This document shows, piece after piece, positions 53,668 through 62,647 of a stretch of 64,000 nucleotides of DNA; the stretch's first letter is position 1, and each line of letters starts with the position of its first letter. Source of the stretch: JAFDXJ01 sp038257845 (GTDB taxonomy: Bacteria > Bacteroidota > Bacteroidia > Chitinophagales > Chitinophagaceae). Both the position numbers and the translations under genes were made by a program. A model generated the notes under the pieces. The model was given only the letters and a program-made list of their open reading frames with translations, searched no databases and was not told the DNA's origin. The stretch covers positions 62,001-126,000 of the forward strand of contig JBBSQL010000001.1 in NCBI GenBank assembly GCA_038257845.1, given 5' to 3'.

Positions 53668-53698
53668 ATAAAAAAAATCCCGCATAATAGCAGGATTT
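53668..53698 (-). terminator. Terminator after the long FKBP gene
   Basis: Minus-strand stem AAATCCTGC/GCGGGATTT with one G-U pair, followed by a T-run. Confidence 0.75.
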
Positions 53699-53721
53699 AA
53701 AATATGTACACATTGTATTAT

Positions 53722-54645
53722 TTATTTTCGGGGCGTTGGTATCATGGGTGGAGTTGGCATAACTGTTGGTTTTACATCCACTACTTCTACATCAAAAACC
53801 AAATTTGAAAAAGCCGGGATAGGCCCGGATGGCTGTTCACCATAGCCTAAAAATGCGGGTATGATGATTTTGCCCTTACCACCTTTTCCAAAATAACTGA
53901 TGCCTTCCTGGATACCTTCAATCATGGACCTGCCGCCACCGCCTACGCTCACTTCGAGCAAAGATTTATCACCTTTTGATGTATCAGTATTTGAATCAAA
54001 TACAAAACCATTGCTCTGCAAGGAACCTTTGTATATTACGCTGGCTGTTTTACCTGAGTCAACTTTATTATTCACATCGCCGGGGTTTTCTAAAATAACA
54101 AATGCGCCACTCTTTGTCTTTTGAGCATTTTTCCATCCTTGTTTTGCTACATAATCCTCAGCACTTTTTATTTCTCTTTCTCTTTCTATTCCTAATTCTT
54201 TATCGTAGTCTGCTTTGATTTCCGCTTCAGTATTATAAGAAGCAAGTACTTTTATTTTGCAAACAATATTCCTGTTACTGGCAAATACACTGTCATATTT
54301 TTCAATAGCTTTTCTTTTGACAAGTGTATCAATACTGAGTATAATAATAACACTATCTCCTACTTTACACTTTGGCAATATTTCCATAAAGGAATATTCA
54401 GCACCTTTCGTTGTATCAATTTTCATGAAGCCTGGAATTTTACCCCATGTAGTATTTAATATCGTATCATGGTATTCCGGGATACTGAATTCAATATTTA
54501 CTTTTACAAATTTCCCCGGCTCCAGTTTGGCGCCTTCTTTTGAAGGGAAAATTTTATAAGCAAGCCCCGATTCGGTTTTGTCGTAATTTACCTTGCAGGA
54601 AGCCATCAATATAAGAGCAGTAACTGCAAGCATCATTTTTTTCAT
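53722..54645 (-). CDS. FKBP-type peptidyl-prolyl isomerase lipoprotein (two domains)
   Basis: A 307-residue lipoprotein (ALILMASC, Cys17). The C-terminal domain, about residues 185-300, is an FKBP: VIYKGSLQSNGFVFDSN, MIEGIQEGISYFGKGGKGKIIIPAFLGYG and the final LVFDVEVVDV strand. The N-terminal 25-135 region has the same order of strands (KFVKVNIEFS..., FMEILPKCKVGDSVIIILS) and looks like a degenerate second FKBP repeat. A helical linker joins them. It ends in a Pro-rich tail. The arrangement recalls the dimeric FkpA-type chaperones. Confidence 0.88.
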   Translation of the reverse strand: MKKMMLAVTALILMASCKVNYDKTESGLAYKIFPSKEGAKLEPGKFVKVNIEFSIPEYHDTILNTTWGKIPGFMKIDTTKGAEYSFMEILPKCKVGDSVIIILSIDTLVKRKAIEKYDSVFASNRNIVCKIKVLASYNTEAEIKADYDKELGIEREREIKSAEDYVAKQGWKNAQKTKSGAFVILENPGDVNNKVDSGKTASVIYKGSLQSNGFVFDSNTDTSKGDKSLLEVSVGGGGRSMIEGIQEGISYFGKGGKGKIIIPAFLGYGEQPSGPIPAFSNLVFDVEVVDVKPTVMPTPPMIPTPRK

Positions 54646-54666
54646 GTGATTTTTTTTGATTTAAAA

Positions 54667-55674
54667 TTATTGTAATTGATCCTGGTATTCTGTCAAAACT
54701 TTTTTAAAGGTAGTTACATTTTCCTGCAGGCTGTTTTTACTATTGCCACCGGAAGCATTTTTGTGGCCGCCTCCATTAAAATGTTCGCGGGCAAATGTGT
54801 TAACATCAAAATCCCCTTTGCTGCGAAAACTCCATTTTCTTTCTTCCTTCCTGTCTATCAGCAAGGCGCCGAATTTTATCCCTTCAATCGTGAGCAAATA
54901 ATTTACAAGCCCTTCCGTATCGCCGGTTTTTATATTATACTTCATAACATCAGTTCCAGGTATAGCCATCAATGCGGTATTCAATTCATACATTACTTCT
55001 AACCTGTTAAGCAAAGCGTTTCCAATAAAGCGTAACCTGTTTTCAGAAAAATTATCGAAGAGATTTTCAAAAATTTCTGAATGATTGATGCCAAGGTCCA
55101 TTAGATGGGCCACTACCCTGTGTACATGCGCGGTTGCAGAAGGAAAACGAAATGAACCCGTGTCGGTTAGCAATCCCGTATAAATGCAAGTCGCCATATT
55201 TTTATCTAATGCGGTTGCAAAAGGAGAAGCCACTATAAAATCGTAGATCATTTCACAGGTAGAACTTTTGTAAACATTACTTTCCCCATACGTAAAAGCC
55301 GATTCCTGGGGTTGCTGATGATGGTCTATTAAAACCTTAATACATTCCAGGTCAGACAGGGGTTTTTCCATTCCTTTAGTTCGATGCAACACATTGAAAT
55401 CCAAACAAAAAAGTATATCTGCTTCATTTAAAATATGATTCGTCTTTTCTTTATCTGATTCATAATCCAGCACATCATCCGCACCCGGCATCCAGTTCAA
55501 AAAGCCTGCCCAATTGGTGGGTGAAACCACCGTTGCCTTATGTCCCAATGCCAATAGGAAATGATACAATCCCAGGGATGCGCCCATCGCATCGCCATCC
55601 GGCTTTTGATGTGCCGTGATCACAATTTTTTTAGGCTTTTTTAATAGTGTATAAATTCCTTGAATGGGTTGCAT
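54667..55674 (-). CDS. nrnA: DHH family oligoribonuclease/pAp phosphatase (NrnA-like)
   Basis: A 335-residue DHH-DHHA1 phosphoesterase that degrades short oligonucleotides and dephosphorylates pAp. Metal residues: His22, Asp26 and Asp28 in TAHQKPDGDAMG, Asp in CLDFN, and the IDHHQQP motif near residue 109. The DHHA1 domain ends with the GGGHKNASGG motif. I use the ATG at 55674; the upstream stretch to 55719 is unlike the family. It is divergent from ndk. Confidence 0.95.
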   Translation of the reverse strand: MQPIQGIYTLLKKPKKIVITAHQKPDGDAMGASLGLYHFLLALGHKATVVSPTNWAGFLNWMPGADDVLDYESDKEKTNHILNEADILFCLDFNVLHRTKGMEKPLSDLECIKVLIDHHQQPQESAFTYGESNVYKSSTCEMIYDFIVASPFATALDKNMATCIYTGLLTDTGSFRFPSATAHVHRVVAHLMDLGINHSEIFENLFDNFSENRLRFIGNALLNRLEVMYELNTALMAIPGTDVMKYNIKTGDTEGLVNYLLTIEGIKFGALLIDRKEERKWSFRSKGDFDVNTFAREHFNGGGHKNASGGNSKNSLQENVTTFKKVLTEYQDQLQ

Positions 55675-55688
55675 AATCTGAATGTGCG

Positions 55689-55720
55689 CAAAATTGCTGT
55701 TTTCAACCCATACGCACAAA
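55689..55720 (-). promoter_or_regulatory. Promoter for nrnA
   Basis: On the minus strand TTTG (55720-55717), 20 bases, then CAATTTTG (55696-55689): one mismatch in the -7 element. The ATG follows about 14 bases later. Confidence 0.6.
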
Positions 55721-55782
55721 TCATTTTAAAACTATTTACGTGGATATTTCTTTTATTGTTGTTAAACTTTCATATCGGAATA

Positions 55783-55813
55783 TTTGTTATTGAAATGAAT
55801 CCGCTTAGTTTTG
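55783..55813 (+). promoter_or_regulatory. Promoter for ndk with exact consensus elements
   Basis: TTTG (55783-55786), 19 bases, then TAGTTTTG (55806-55813): an exact match to the Bacteroidota consensus. The predicted transcription start lies close to 55820, so the TTG upstream at 55811 cannot be the start. Confidence 0.8.
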
Positions 55814-55828
55814 CGCCAAATTTATACA

Positions 55829-56245
55829 ATGACGAACAGGACTTTTACTATGATAAAACCAGATGCAACATCTAAAGGTTTTACGGGAGCTATCTTAGAC
55901 AGGATCATCAAAAAAGATTTTTCTATTAAAGCCATGAAATGGACAAAACTTACAAAAGAACAGGCAGGCGCTTTTTATGAAGTACATAAAGAAAGGCCTT
56001 TTTATGGGGAATTAGTTGATTTTATGAGCAGTGGCCCAATCGTGGCAGCTATTTTGGAAAAAGAGAATGCAGTCGCAACTTTCCGGGAATTAATTGGCGC
56101 GACAGATCCGGCAAAAGCAGCAGAAGGTACTATTCGTAAAGACTTCGCAGCATCCATGGGAGAAAATGCTGTACATGGCAGTGATAGTGATGAAAATGCA
56201 GCCATTGAAGGAAATTTTTTCTTCAGTGAACTGGAAAGATTTTAA
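55829..56245 (+). CDS. ndk: Nucleoside diphosphate kinase
   Basis: A 138-residue enzyme that balances NTP and dNTP pools. Hallmarks: TFTMIKPDAT near residue 5, the YEVHKERPFYGELVDFMSSGP block, and the catalytic His116 in NAVHGSD. Length is normal. The start ATG at 55829 follows an exact promoter. It may share a role in nucleotide salvage with the divergent nrnA gene, but the two are separately controlled. Confidence 0.98.
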   Translation: MTNRTFTMIKPDATSKGFTGAILDRIIKKDFSIKAMKWTKLTKEQAGAFYEVHKERPFYGELVDFMSSGPIVAAILEKENAVATFRELIGATDPAKAAEGTIRKDFAASMGENAVHGSDSDENAAIEGNFFFSELERF

Positions 56246-56276
56246 AGTTATTTACTTTCCTTTTTAATATTGCAAT

Positions 56277-57587
56277 TTATTTAACTGTATAAGTAATTCT
56301 ATAAATTGTTCCCTGCACATCATCGCTTACATAAAGTGAACCATCCGGTCCCTGTGCCAAACCGCAAGGGCGATGTTGTGCATCACCTGGATTTTTTACT
56401 TCTTTTTCACCGGCAAAATTATCTGCAAATATTTCCCAATCAGGGGTTGCTTTACCATTTGCAAAAGGCTGAAACGCAACCAGGAATCCCTTTTGCGGTA
56501 ATGGCGACCTGTTCCAGGAACCGTGAAATGCAATGAAAGCACCGTTTAAATATTTTTTGGGAAATTGATTGCCTGTATAAAACAATAAACCATTTGGTGC
56601 CATGTGTGCCGGGTAAGAAGCTGTGGGATCAATGGCTTTTTTCCCACCTTCTTTTTTGCCATCCCCACCATATTCCGGACTGACCATTTTTTTATGCACT
56701 AAACCATCATAATATATATAAGGCCAGCCGCAATCCGCACCGGGAGTTAATGCATATAAACACTCAGCGGGTAATTCGGCACTTTGCTTTTCATTAAAAA
56801 TTTTTGGGAACAAATCATGCAACTGGTCGCGGCCATGTTGCATTACAAATAGCTGGTTTAAATGTTTATTCCAATCAAGTCCAACTACATTTCTTAAACC
56901 CGTTGCGTAACGAATTCCCTGCGGATAAGATTGATTCAATTGATTGGTTTTAAACTGCCAAATACCACCTGCTCTTTCCAGGATCGGGCAGGGATTTATT
57001 CCTTTTGAGCCTGGCGTACGGTCATCTTCCTGGCAGGAATTGGAATATGCGCCGATGTTTGCATAAATATGCCCGCTATCATCCAACGTAATAGATTTTG
57101 ACGAATGCTGGTTACGGCTTTCCAGGCCGGTAATAATTTTTTCTGGTTTATTGGGATCAATTACTTCGAAAGATTTATTTAAAGCATACCTGAAAACTTC
57201 TTCATCAGAAGAAGCATATAAGTAACCATCTTTAATAGCAATGCCAGTACCACCATAATTTCCAAATCCCTTTTGTATGTAGGTATTTTCGCTACCAATT
57301 TTTTGCAGGAAAATAATTCCATTGCCATTTTTAGGCGTTAATAATTTTATATAAATATTTCCATTTGGAGCAACGGCGATATGACGGGCATTTCCAATTT
57401 TATTCGTAATGATTGTTGCTGTAAAACCAGGCGGCAAAATAAGACCGGAAGTATTTTCAACAACACTATCCTTTGCTACAGTTGTATCTTCTGTTTTATT
57501 GGATGTGTCAATGCCGGAGCCGCAGGAAAAAACAGTTGCCAGCGCTAATATAAAAAATGCACAAGGCATTAATAATGTTTTTTTCAT
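56277..57587 (-). CDS. PQQ-dependent sugar dehydrogenase-like lipoprotein (sorbosone dehydrogenase type)
   Basis: A 436-residue lipoprotein (VFSCGSG, Cys22 or so). The rest is a six-bladed beta-propeller like L-sorbosone/glucose dehydrogenase: GFTATIITNKIGNARHIAVAPNGNIYI, the RYATGLRNVVGLDWNKH block, the GADCGWPYIYYDG and HGSWNRSPLPQKGF motifs. Whether PQQ binds cannot be told from sequence alone. The ATG at 57587 gives a standard signal; the frame continues eight codons upstream. Confidence 0.88.
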   Translation of the reverse strand: MKKTLLMPCAFFILALATVFSCGSGIDTSNKTEDTTVAKDSVVENTSGLILPPGFTATIITNKIGNARHIAVAPNGNIYIKLLTPKNGNGIIFLQKIGSENTYIQKGFGNYGGTGIAIKDGYLYASSDEEVFRYALNKSFEVIDPNKPEKIITGLESRNQHSSKSITLDDSGHIYANIGAYSNSCQEDDRTPGSKGINPCPILERAGGIWQFKTNQLNQSYPQGIRYATGLRNVVGLDWNKHLNQLFVMQHGRDQLHDLFPKIFNEKQSAELPAECLYALTPGADCGWPYIYYDGLVHKKMVSPEYGGDGKKEGGKKAIDPTASYPAHMAPNGLLFYTGNQFPKKYLNGAFIAFHGSWNRSPLPQKGFLVAFQPFANGKATPDWEIFADNFAGEKEVKNPGDAQHRPCGLAQGPDGSLYVSDDVQGTIYRITYTVK

Positions 57588-57694
57588 TATAAATAATTTA
57601 TTGATTTTCAAGTTTATTCATTATTGTTTTTATTCAAAGTGCCGCATCTGCTGGGTTTCAAATCTAAACAAGAAACAACAAACTATAACAATTT

Positions 57695-58747
57695 TTACGT
57701 TTCACCCAAAACACTCAAACTCTCTACGAGTGCTTTTACTTCTTGTTCCGAACCAACCGAAATCCGGAGGCAATTTTCATAAAATTTTTCTTTTGATAAA
57801 TCATACACTTCAATTTGATGCGCTGTTAAAATTGCTTTTACTTTTTCTGAATCACGAAATTTGATCAATAAAAAATTGGCATCCGATGAAAAAATATTTT
57901 CAATATAAGGAAAATGTTTCAATTCATTTTCCAATGCATTTCGCATGGCAACAATGGCTTTGATATTTGCATTTACTTCATCAACTTTTGATAAGGCAAA
58001 AAGTAAAATTTCTATTGCAGGTTTCTGTACCCGGTTGCCGCCTGGCAAAGTATTTAAGACAGAAATAATTTCAGCAGACGCAAAGGCCATTTCAATTTCC
58101 AGTCCGGCTAAACCCCAGGCATAATTGAAATCCTGGCAAATGACCAGGTTTGAGTATTCATTTAATCCAGGTAAAAAAGATTTGTGTTTTGAAAAATTAA
58201 TATACGCTTCATCCAGCACAACAATACCCGGGAAATTATTCAGTATAGTTTCAATATCATCATGCAGCATATTGTTTCCCGTAAAATGATTGGGTGATGA
58301 TATCCAGATGATCTTCGTTTTTTCATTCACCACATTTTCCAAATGGATCATATCCAGTTGTTGTGCGGTGTTCAGCGGTATGGGTTGAAAATCTATACCA
58401 TTTAATTTTGCAATACTTATTAATTCATAATGAGCGGGCGTGCAAAAAACAATATTATCTTCCCCGGGCTCACAAACGCAACGAACCAATAAATCAAAAA
58501 ATGAAAAAAGACCTGCGGAAACAAAAATATTTTCAGGTGAAGTTTTTTTAATGACTGATATAGCAGACTTTAATTGCATCAAATCATCTGCATTTGTAAA
58601 ACGGTTATACCATTTCAGGGTTGGTGAGCCAATGCCGTTTTCATTCGCCAGCAATCGAATCTTTCCGGCTTGTGTAGTATTTTCAAAAACTAATTTATTT
58701 TCAAGAAATTTTTTCGTGCGCTTATTTAATAAAGTATGAAATGACAT
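57695..58747 (-). CDS. HisC-like aminotransferase-fold protein lacking the PLP lysine (predicted pseudoenzyme)
   Basis: A 350-residue protein with a type I aminotransferase fold closest to histidinol-phosphate aminotransferase. Anchors are kept: LLANENGIGSP (for NENPYGPS), CEPGEDNIVF, SSPNHFTGN, VLDEAYINF and NCLRISVG. But the segment that normally reads SKAWGLAGLR is FNYAWGLAGLE: the PLP-binding lysine is Tyr209 and the Arg after GL is Glu217. The GSDE loop near residue 80 is changed to LFSFFDLL. The fold is intact with no stop or frameshift, so this is a full-length protein that probably cannot use PLP. No his gene is nearby. Confidence 0.85.
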   Translation of the reverse strand: MSFHTLLNKRTKKFLENKLVFENTTQAGKIRLLANENGIGSPTLKWYNRFTNADDLMQLKSAISVIKKTSPENIFVSAGLFSFFDLLVRCVCEPGEDNIVFCTPAHYELISIAKLNGIDFQPIPLNTAQQLDMIHLENVVNEKTKIIWISSPNHFTGNNMLHDDIETILNNFPGIVVLDEAYINFSKHKSFLPGLNEYSNLVICQDFNYAWGLAGLEIEMAFASAEIISVLNTLPGGNRVQKPAIEILLFALSKVDEVNANIKAIVAMRNALENELKHFPYIENIFSSDANFLLIKFRDSEKVKAILTAHQIEVYDLSKEKFYENCLRISVGSEQEVKALVESLSVLGET

Positions 58748-58797
58748 GCTTAAAATTAAGAAAAAAATGATTCAGTGAAAAAACGTTGCGTTTGCTT

Positions 58798-59520
58798 TTA
58801 TTCAAATTTCAATAACTTCTTCTTTTTTCCCCGGTAACTATAGAAAATGGACATTGCAGGGCCAATCAAAAAATAAGAAAGACCGGACAACCCCGCAAGA
58901 TTATCAGAAAGAACAAAAGATAAAAAAATGGATATTAAACCGATTCCAATCATGAGCAGGTTTTTATACAATCTTGTTTTTGTATCAAATAATTCCAGCG
59001 TATTTAATTCCAATAATTGTCGCTTTTTATAAGCGTGTAAATACATAAAAAAGAATAACAAGTAAATAGACATAAAACCCAGGCCATACACCGACATTAA
59101 TTTTCCCATATCACCTTGTTCCATGATGAAAGGCGATTTTCCCACACCATATATTTGATCGCTAAAAATTAAAGTGAAGAGAAATTTAAGTGGATATACA
59201 TAAAATAACACCAAAAATATAAGGGTGCAATTCAGCGCGATGGTTACTAAATCATGCATGCCGTATTGCCTGAAAAAAACATTTTGTTCATACCAGATGA
59301 TCATGAGTAAAAGAAAACTGATGCCAAAAGCAAAAAATCCGCGCATGGTCACGAGCAGTTCTTCAAAACTCTTGGGCACTTCGAGGGAAACGATCAGTAA
59401 TGTAACAGCAAATGCGAAAACTGCATCACTGAAAGCTTCTACGCGCATTACTTCCTTTCCCCTTAAACGAAAGGAAGGATTTTTATTTTCCAGTCTTTTT
59501 CCTATTTCTTTCCGAAACAT
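58798..59520 (-). CDS. TMEM175-like (DUF1211) potassium channel protein
   Basis: A 240-residue membrane protein with six helices. It has the TMEM175 signature at the first helix, RVEAFSDAVFAFAVTLLIVSL (the R-x3-FSD filter motif), while only one such repeat is present, as in bacterial members that assemble as tetramers. Selectivity for K+ is known for relatives. The ATG at 59520 is used, because the upstream part of the frame contains the terminator hairpin of the neighbouring gene. Confidence 0.88.
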   Translation of the reverse strand: MFRKEIGKRLENKNPSFRLRGKEVMRVEAFSDAVFAFAVTLLIVSLEVPKSFEELLVTMRGFFAFGISFLLLMIIWYEQNVFFRQYGMHDLVTIALNCTLIFLVLFYVYPLKFLFTLIFSDQIYGVGKSPFIMEQGDMGKLMSVYGLGFMSIYLLFFFMYLHAYKKRQLLELNTLELFDTKTRLYKNLLMIGIGLISIFLSFVLSDNLAGLSGLSYFLIGPAMSIFYSYRGKKKKLLKFE

Positions 59521-59571
59521 AGTTGTCTTTAAAAATGAAAGATAATTTTTTTTTGATAAAAAATATTTTTT

Positions 59572-59600
59572 CAAAAAAAAGCCAGGCATTTCTGCCTGGC
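59572..59600 (-). terminator. Terminator of the sigma factor operon
   Basis: GCCAGGCA/TGCCTGGC perfect 8-bp stem with loop TTTC (plus strand 59581-59600); on the minus strand a T-run of eight follows. Confidence 0.9.
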
Positions 59601-59664
59601 GTTGACAACTCATCTATCCCCCTCAAAAGAGATTTGTCGTCAAACAAAAAAACCGGGAACACAA

Positions 59665-60951
59665 CTATTTTTTCTGTACTGTTTTTGAAATTTTAAGGTT
59701 AATGCCAAAAGTCTGTATGCGCATATTCCCCAGGCCGATTCCACTCAATGGTAACTGGTAATAAGGCTCAATACTCATTTTCCAATCCTTCCCTAAATTC
59801 TCTGTATATCCCGCACCAATAGATAAATTTGAAAACAAATTATCAGAACCTCTTTTATAGGATCTTGATAATTCATCAAATGCTTCATTTCCGCTAAGCT
59901 TATAATTATACGTTTCACTGTGGATCACATTCGTAATAAGATTCGCCGAAACAAAAAAGTGGGAGAAGGTCTTTGAAGCAAAATTATATATTACATTTAA
60001 AGGAACCTGGGTAATGGATGCAGCGCCGTCCAGGCTTACAATGCTTGTGCCTTCAGGTACTTTAATAAAATCCTGGTTAAAATCTTCGCCCGCTGCTTTA
60101 AAATATTTTTTGACAAATAAAACACCGGTTTCTATATCAATGTTTTTGTTTACATTATAACCCAATAACATGCCCAGCGAATAACCGGCTTTAGGAATGG
60201 GCTGACTTTTTACAGAAGAAAAAGAAGGCCCGGCAGAAATAGCGAGATAAAAACGCTCTTTTGTTTTTAATTTTATGGCTGTGCGCTTTGAATTTATTTT
60301 TTCATTGATCACATTATCATTTTCTTCAGATACTAAATTATTTGATTTTGTTGACGGATTTATTAAGATTGCAGGCGATGCAGTATGTAATTCCCCGGGA
60401 GAAATTGGATTAGAAATGAGTCCATGAGAATTCCTGAGTATAACTGTTTTTCCTGCTTCTAAAGGAAAGTATGTTTGAGCAATTTCAAAATTATTTAAAA
60501 CAGTAATTTCATTTTCCTTCATAGATTTTATTGGAGAAATGAGATCCTGCGGCTTGTTGGATTTGCTGTTTTTTACATCAATATTTCCGGCTAAAGCTTT
60601 TGAGACGCCTGTTTCATTATTTTGAACCTGTGGTAAAACAGGAATAGCAACTTTATCCGGCTCATTTTTTAGCGTTTGTAAAACGTTGTTTGCCTGTTGT
60701 AAATTTCCGCTCTCACTTGTATTTAAATGATATGACATCCAGATACCTGTGGGAATCAATAGCAGCAATAAAAGCCAGGCATAGCGCCAATTATGATTTT
60801 GAGGGGATTTTGCAAAAACCGGTGGCGGGGAATTGACCGGCTTTTTTATTCTCCCAAAAACTTCCTGCCAGTTGGCATTATCGGTATTCAGCGGATAATT
60901 GTCCCCGGCTTTTTTAAATAAATCGTCATTATATAGTTTATTCTCGTCCAT
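59665..60951 (-). CDS. Membrane-spanning protein with C-terminal beta-barrel, partner of an ECF sigma factor
   Basis: A 428-residue protein with three parts: an acidic, cytoplasmic N-terminus of about 55 residues, one membrane helix (about residues 57-73, WLLLLLLIPTGIWM), a long Ser/Asn/Lys-rich linker to about residue 225, and a C-terminal outer-membrane beta-barrel-like region (YLAISAGPSFSSV..., final FGINLKISK). It starts two bases after the sigma gene. The N-terminus would be the anti-sigma or adaptor part. The N-terminal region has no recognisable anti-sigma domain, so the role is inferred from context. No signal peptide other than the helix. Confidence 0.75.
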   Translation of the reverse strand: MDENKLYNDDLFKKAGDNYPLNTDNANWQEVFGRIKKPVNSPPPVFAKSPQNHNWRYAWLLLLLLIPTGIWMSYHLNTSESGNLQQANNVLQTLKNEPDKVAIPVLPQVQNNETGVSKALAGNIDVKNSKSNKPQDLISPIKSMKENEITVLNNFEIAQTYFPLEAGKTVILRNSHGLISNPISPGELHTASPAILINPSTKSNNLVSEENDNVINEKINSKRTAIKLKTKERFYLAISAGPSFSSVKSQPIPKAGYSLGMLLGYNVNKNIDIETGVLFVKKYFKAAGEDFNQDFIKVPEGTSIVSLDGAASITQVPLNVIYNFASKTFSHFFVSANLITNVIHSETYNYKLSGNEAFDELSRSYKRGSDNLFSNLSIGAGYTENLGKDWKMSIEPYYQLPLSGIGLGNMRIQTFGINLKISKTVQKK

Positions 60952-60953
60952 TT

Positions 60954-61520
60954 TTATTTTTCAATTTCACTGAAATCCTTATGCAAAAATTTTTGCAATG
61001 AATGCCTGGCTTTAGATAAACTTGATTTGGATGTGCCCACTGAGATTCCCAGTGCATTCGCTATTTCCTGGTGCGAAAATCCATCAATCACGTACAGGTT
61101 GAAAACTGAGCGGTATGATGGAGGCAACATTTTTATATATCCTATCAACTCTTTATATAAAACCAGCATGTCTGACGTTTCTCCTGATTCCTTCGATTCC
61201 CAAACATAATCCGGGATGTCCTGCGGAACCTGTTTGTTTTTTCTCTTCCTCAATTCATCTATGGCTGTATTGGCTATGATCCTTTTTATCCAGCCAAGCA
61301 GCATTTGTTCTGCCTGGTTTTCATTGGTACATTTAAACCCTTGAATGTTTTTAAAAACCTTTACAAAGCCATCATTTGTTATATCCGTAGCCAGTTCATA
61401 ATCGAAAACATACCTGAAAGCAACTTTTAAAGCATAGCCATAAAATTTTTCATAAAGTAGTTTTTGACTATTATGATCATTTCTTTTACAATGTTCAATT
61501 ATTTCATGCAGTTTGTTCAA
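60954..61520 (-). CDS. ECF-type RNA polymerase sigma-70 factor
   Basis: A 188-residue sigma factor of the ECF group. Region 2 starts with KLLYEKFYGYALKVAFRYV and carries TDITNDGFVKVFKNI. Region 4 has LPPSYRSVFNLYVIDGFSHQEIANALGISVGTSKSSLSKARHSL, the HTH that binds the -35 element. It starts with TTG (61520); no ATG is near. The next gene begins two bases after the stop and is its likely regulator. An AT-rich upstream stretch holds no exact consensus promoter, so it may be self-controlled. Confidence 0.93.
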   Translation of the reverse strand: MNKLHEIIEHCKRNDHNSQKLLYEKFYGYALKVAFRYVFDYELATDITNDGFVKVFKNIQGFKCTNENQAEQMLLGWIKRIIANTAIDELRKRKNKQVPQDIPDYVWESKESGETSDMLVLYKELIGYIKMLPPSYRSVFNLYVIDGFSHQEIANALGISVGTSKSSLSKARHSLQKFLHKDFSEIEK

Positions 61521-61681
61521 ACCTTTTAAATGAAGGATGATAAAAATATACGTAGAAAAAGCAGCCTGGTTGCCTCTTTACAAATTTAGTTTCTTTCTCC
61601 TACAAAACGCACCGGGCTTTATTTTTATTCTGCATCAAAACTGGTATTATTTTAGCAATAGGTAGATTTTAAATTTTAGCT

Positions 61682-62044
61682 ATGAAAAAAATCATCATAC
61701 TTCTCTGCATCATTGCACTACCCGGCGTGCGCTTATTTGCCCAAAAAGTTGACAGTATTTATTTCCATTTATACACAGACAGCCTGAAAAAAGGCGTACA
61801 TAATTATATCAATGTGGATGGGAAATTGGAAAACGGGCGTTTTATGCCGCTGGACAGCAGACAGATTATTTTCTGGAGTGACGCCGGAACCTGGGATAGA
61901 AATGACCTGGTGATAGACAGAGATTTTATGGGAGAAGCCATTAAGATAAAAGCCACGCTGCGCGAAAATCCGGCTATTACGAAAGAGACCGTCATTTATA
62001 TAAAGACAAAACCGGACCCGGAAGTATTGCCGCCGTTGGAATAG
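61682..62044 (+). CDS. Small hypothetical exported protein
   Basis: A 120-residue protein with a signal peptide (residues 1-20, ending RLFAQ). The mature part has strand-like pieces (VDSIYFHLYTDSLKKGVHNYINVDG, RQIIFWSDAG, ETVIYIKTKPDPE), like an Ig or cadherin-type sandwich, and a Pro/Glu end. Not recognised as a family. It is divergent from the sigma operon. Confidence 0.65.
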   Translation: MKKIIILLCIIALPGVRLFAQKVDSIYFHLYTDSLKKGVHNYINVDGKLENGRFMPLDSRQIIFWSDAGTWDRNDLVIDRDFMGEAIKIKATLRENPAITKETVIYIKTKPDPEVLPPLE

Positions 62045-62204
62045 GAAATTTAGGATTTGGAGATTTTTGATTTAGGATTTTTTGATTTCGGTTGGGGATT
62101 TTATTTGCATTTTCTTTATTTGAATTTTTATAACTCTTTTTTATTTGTTGGAATACGGATAAGAAATGTTTTTTTTAAAATTAAAATCCTGCTGTCATTT
62201 TTGA
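62045..62204. repeat. Low-complexity spacer
   Basis: Repeats of GATTTAGGATTT-like units followed by T-rich sequence. It gives rise to spurious open frames on the plus strand, none gene-like. Confidence 0.5.
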
Positions 62205-62636
62205 CTAATTTGGTTTATAATATATTGCCGGATCAAAGTTGTCTTGTTTAATCTTTAATAGAATATAGCAATCATTATTTTTAGAATACTCTTTGTCTAT
62301 TTTCAGTTGCGTTTTGTCTTTATTGCTCATTAAAATTTTCCGGAAAATATCTCCTAGTCTTTTTATGTCTGCTAAACTTCCATATATACCTGATTCCATT
62401 ATCATAGGAGCATTCCAGGTAATTACTTTTAAGTAAGAGTCAGGACCATAATGCGCATGCTCACTGATTTCTTTTTTAGACTTATCTATTGCATAGGCAA
62501 ATAACAACTCACTAAAATTTAATAAACCACCTTTCGAACCGATAAATATCCAACACCTTTTGTGTGCATTAAATTCATAATAGAAACCTAACGATCTCCA
62601 TTCATTCCTGTATTGAATATCAAAAGAAGAGCTCAT
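62205..62636 (-). CDS. Hypothetical protein
   Basis: A 143-residue cytoplasmic protein without a signal. The C-terminal half, DIKRLGDIFRKILMSNKDKTQLKIDKEYSKNNDCYILLKIKQDNFDPAI, has the order of an immunity-like protein (helix followed by strands, as in Imm32 family members), but the match is by eye and weak. No toxin gene lies next to it. It is followed in the same direction, 11 bases upstream, by a secreted protein gene. Confidence 0.6.
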   Translation of the reverse strand: MSSSFDIQYRNEWRSLGFYYEFNAHKRCWIFIGSKGGLLNFSELLFAYAIDKSKKEISEHAHYGPDSYLKVITWNAPMIMESGIYGSLADIKRLGDIFRKILMSNKDKTQLKIDKEYSKNNDCYILLKIKQDNFDPAIYYKPN

Positions 62637-62647
62637 GTTTTATGCTT

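Noticed and set aside
62057..62251. 64-codon plus-strand frame of Phe, Leu and Gly
   Set aside because: It is low-complexity translation of a GATTT/TTT-rich spacer.
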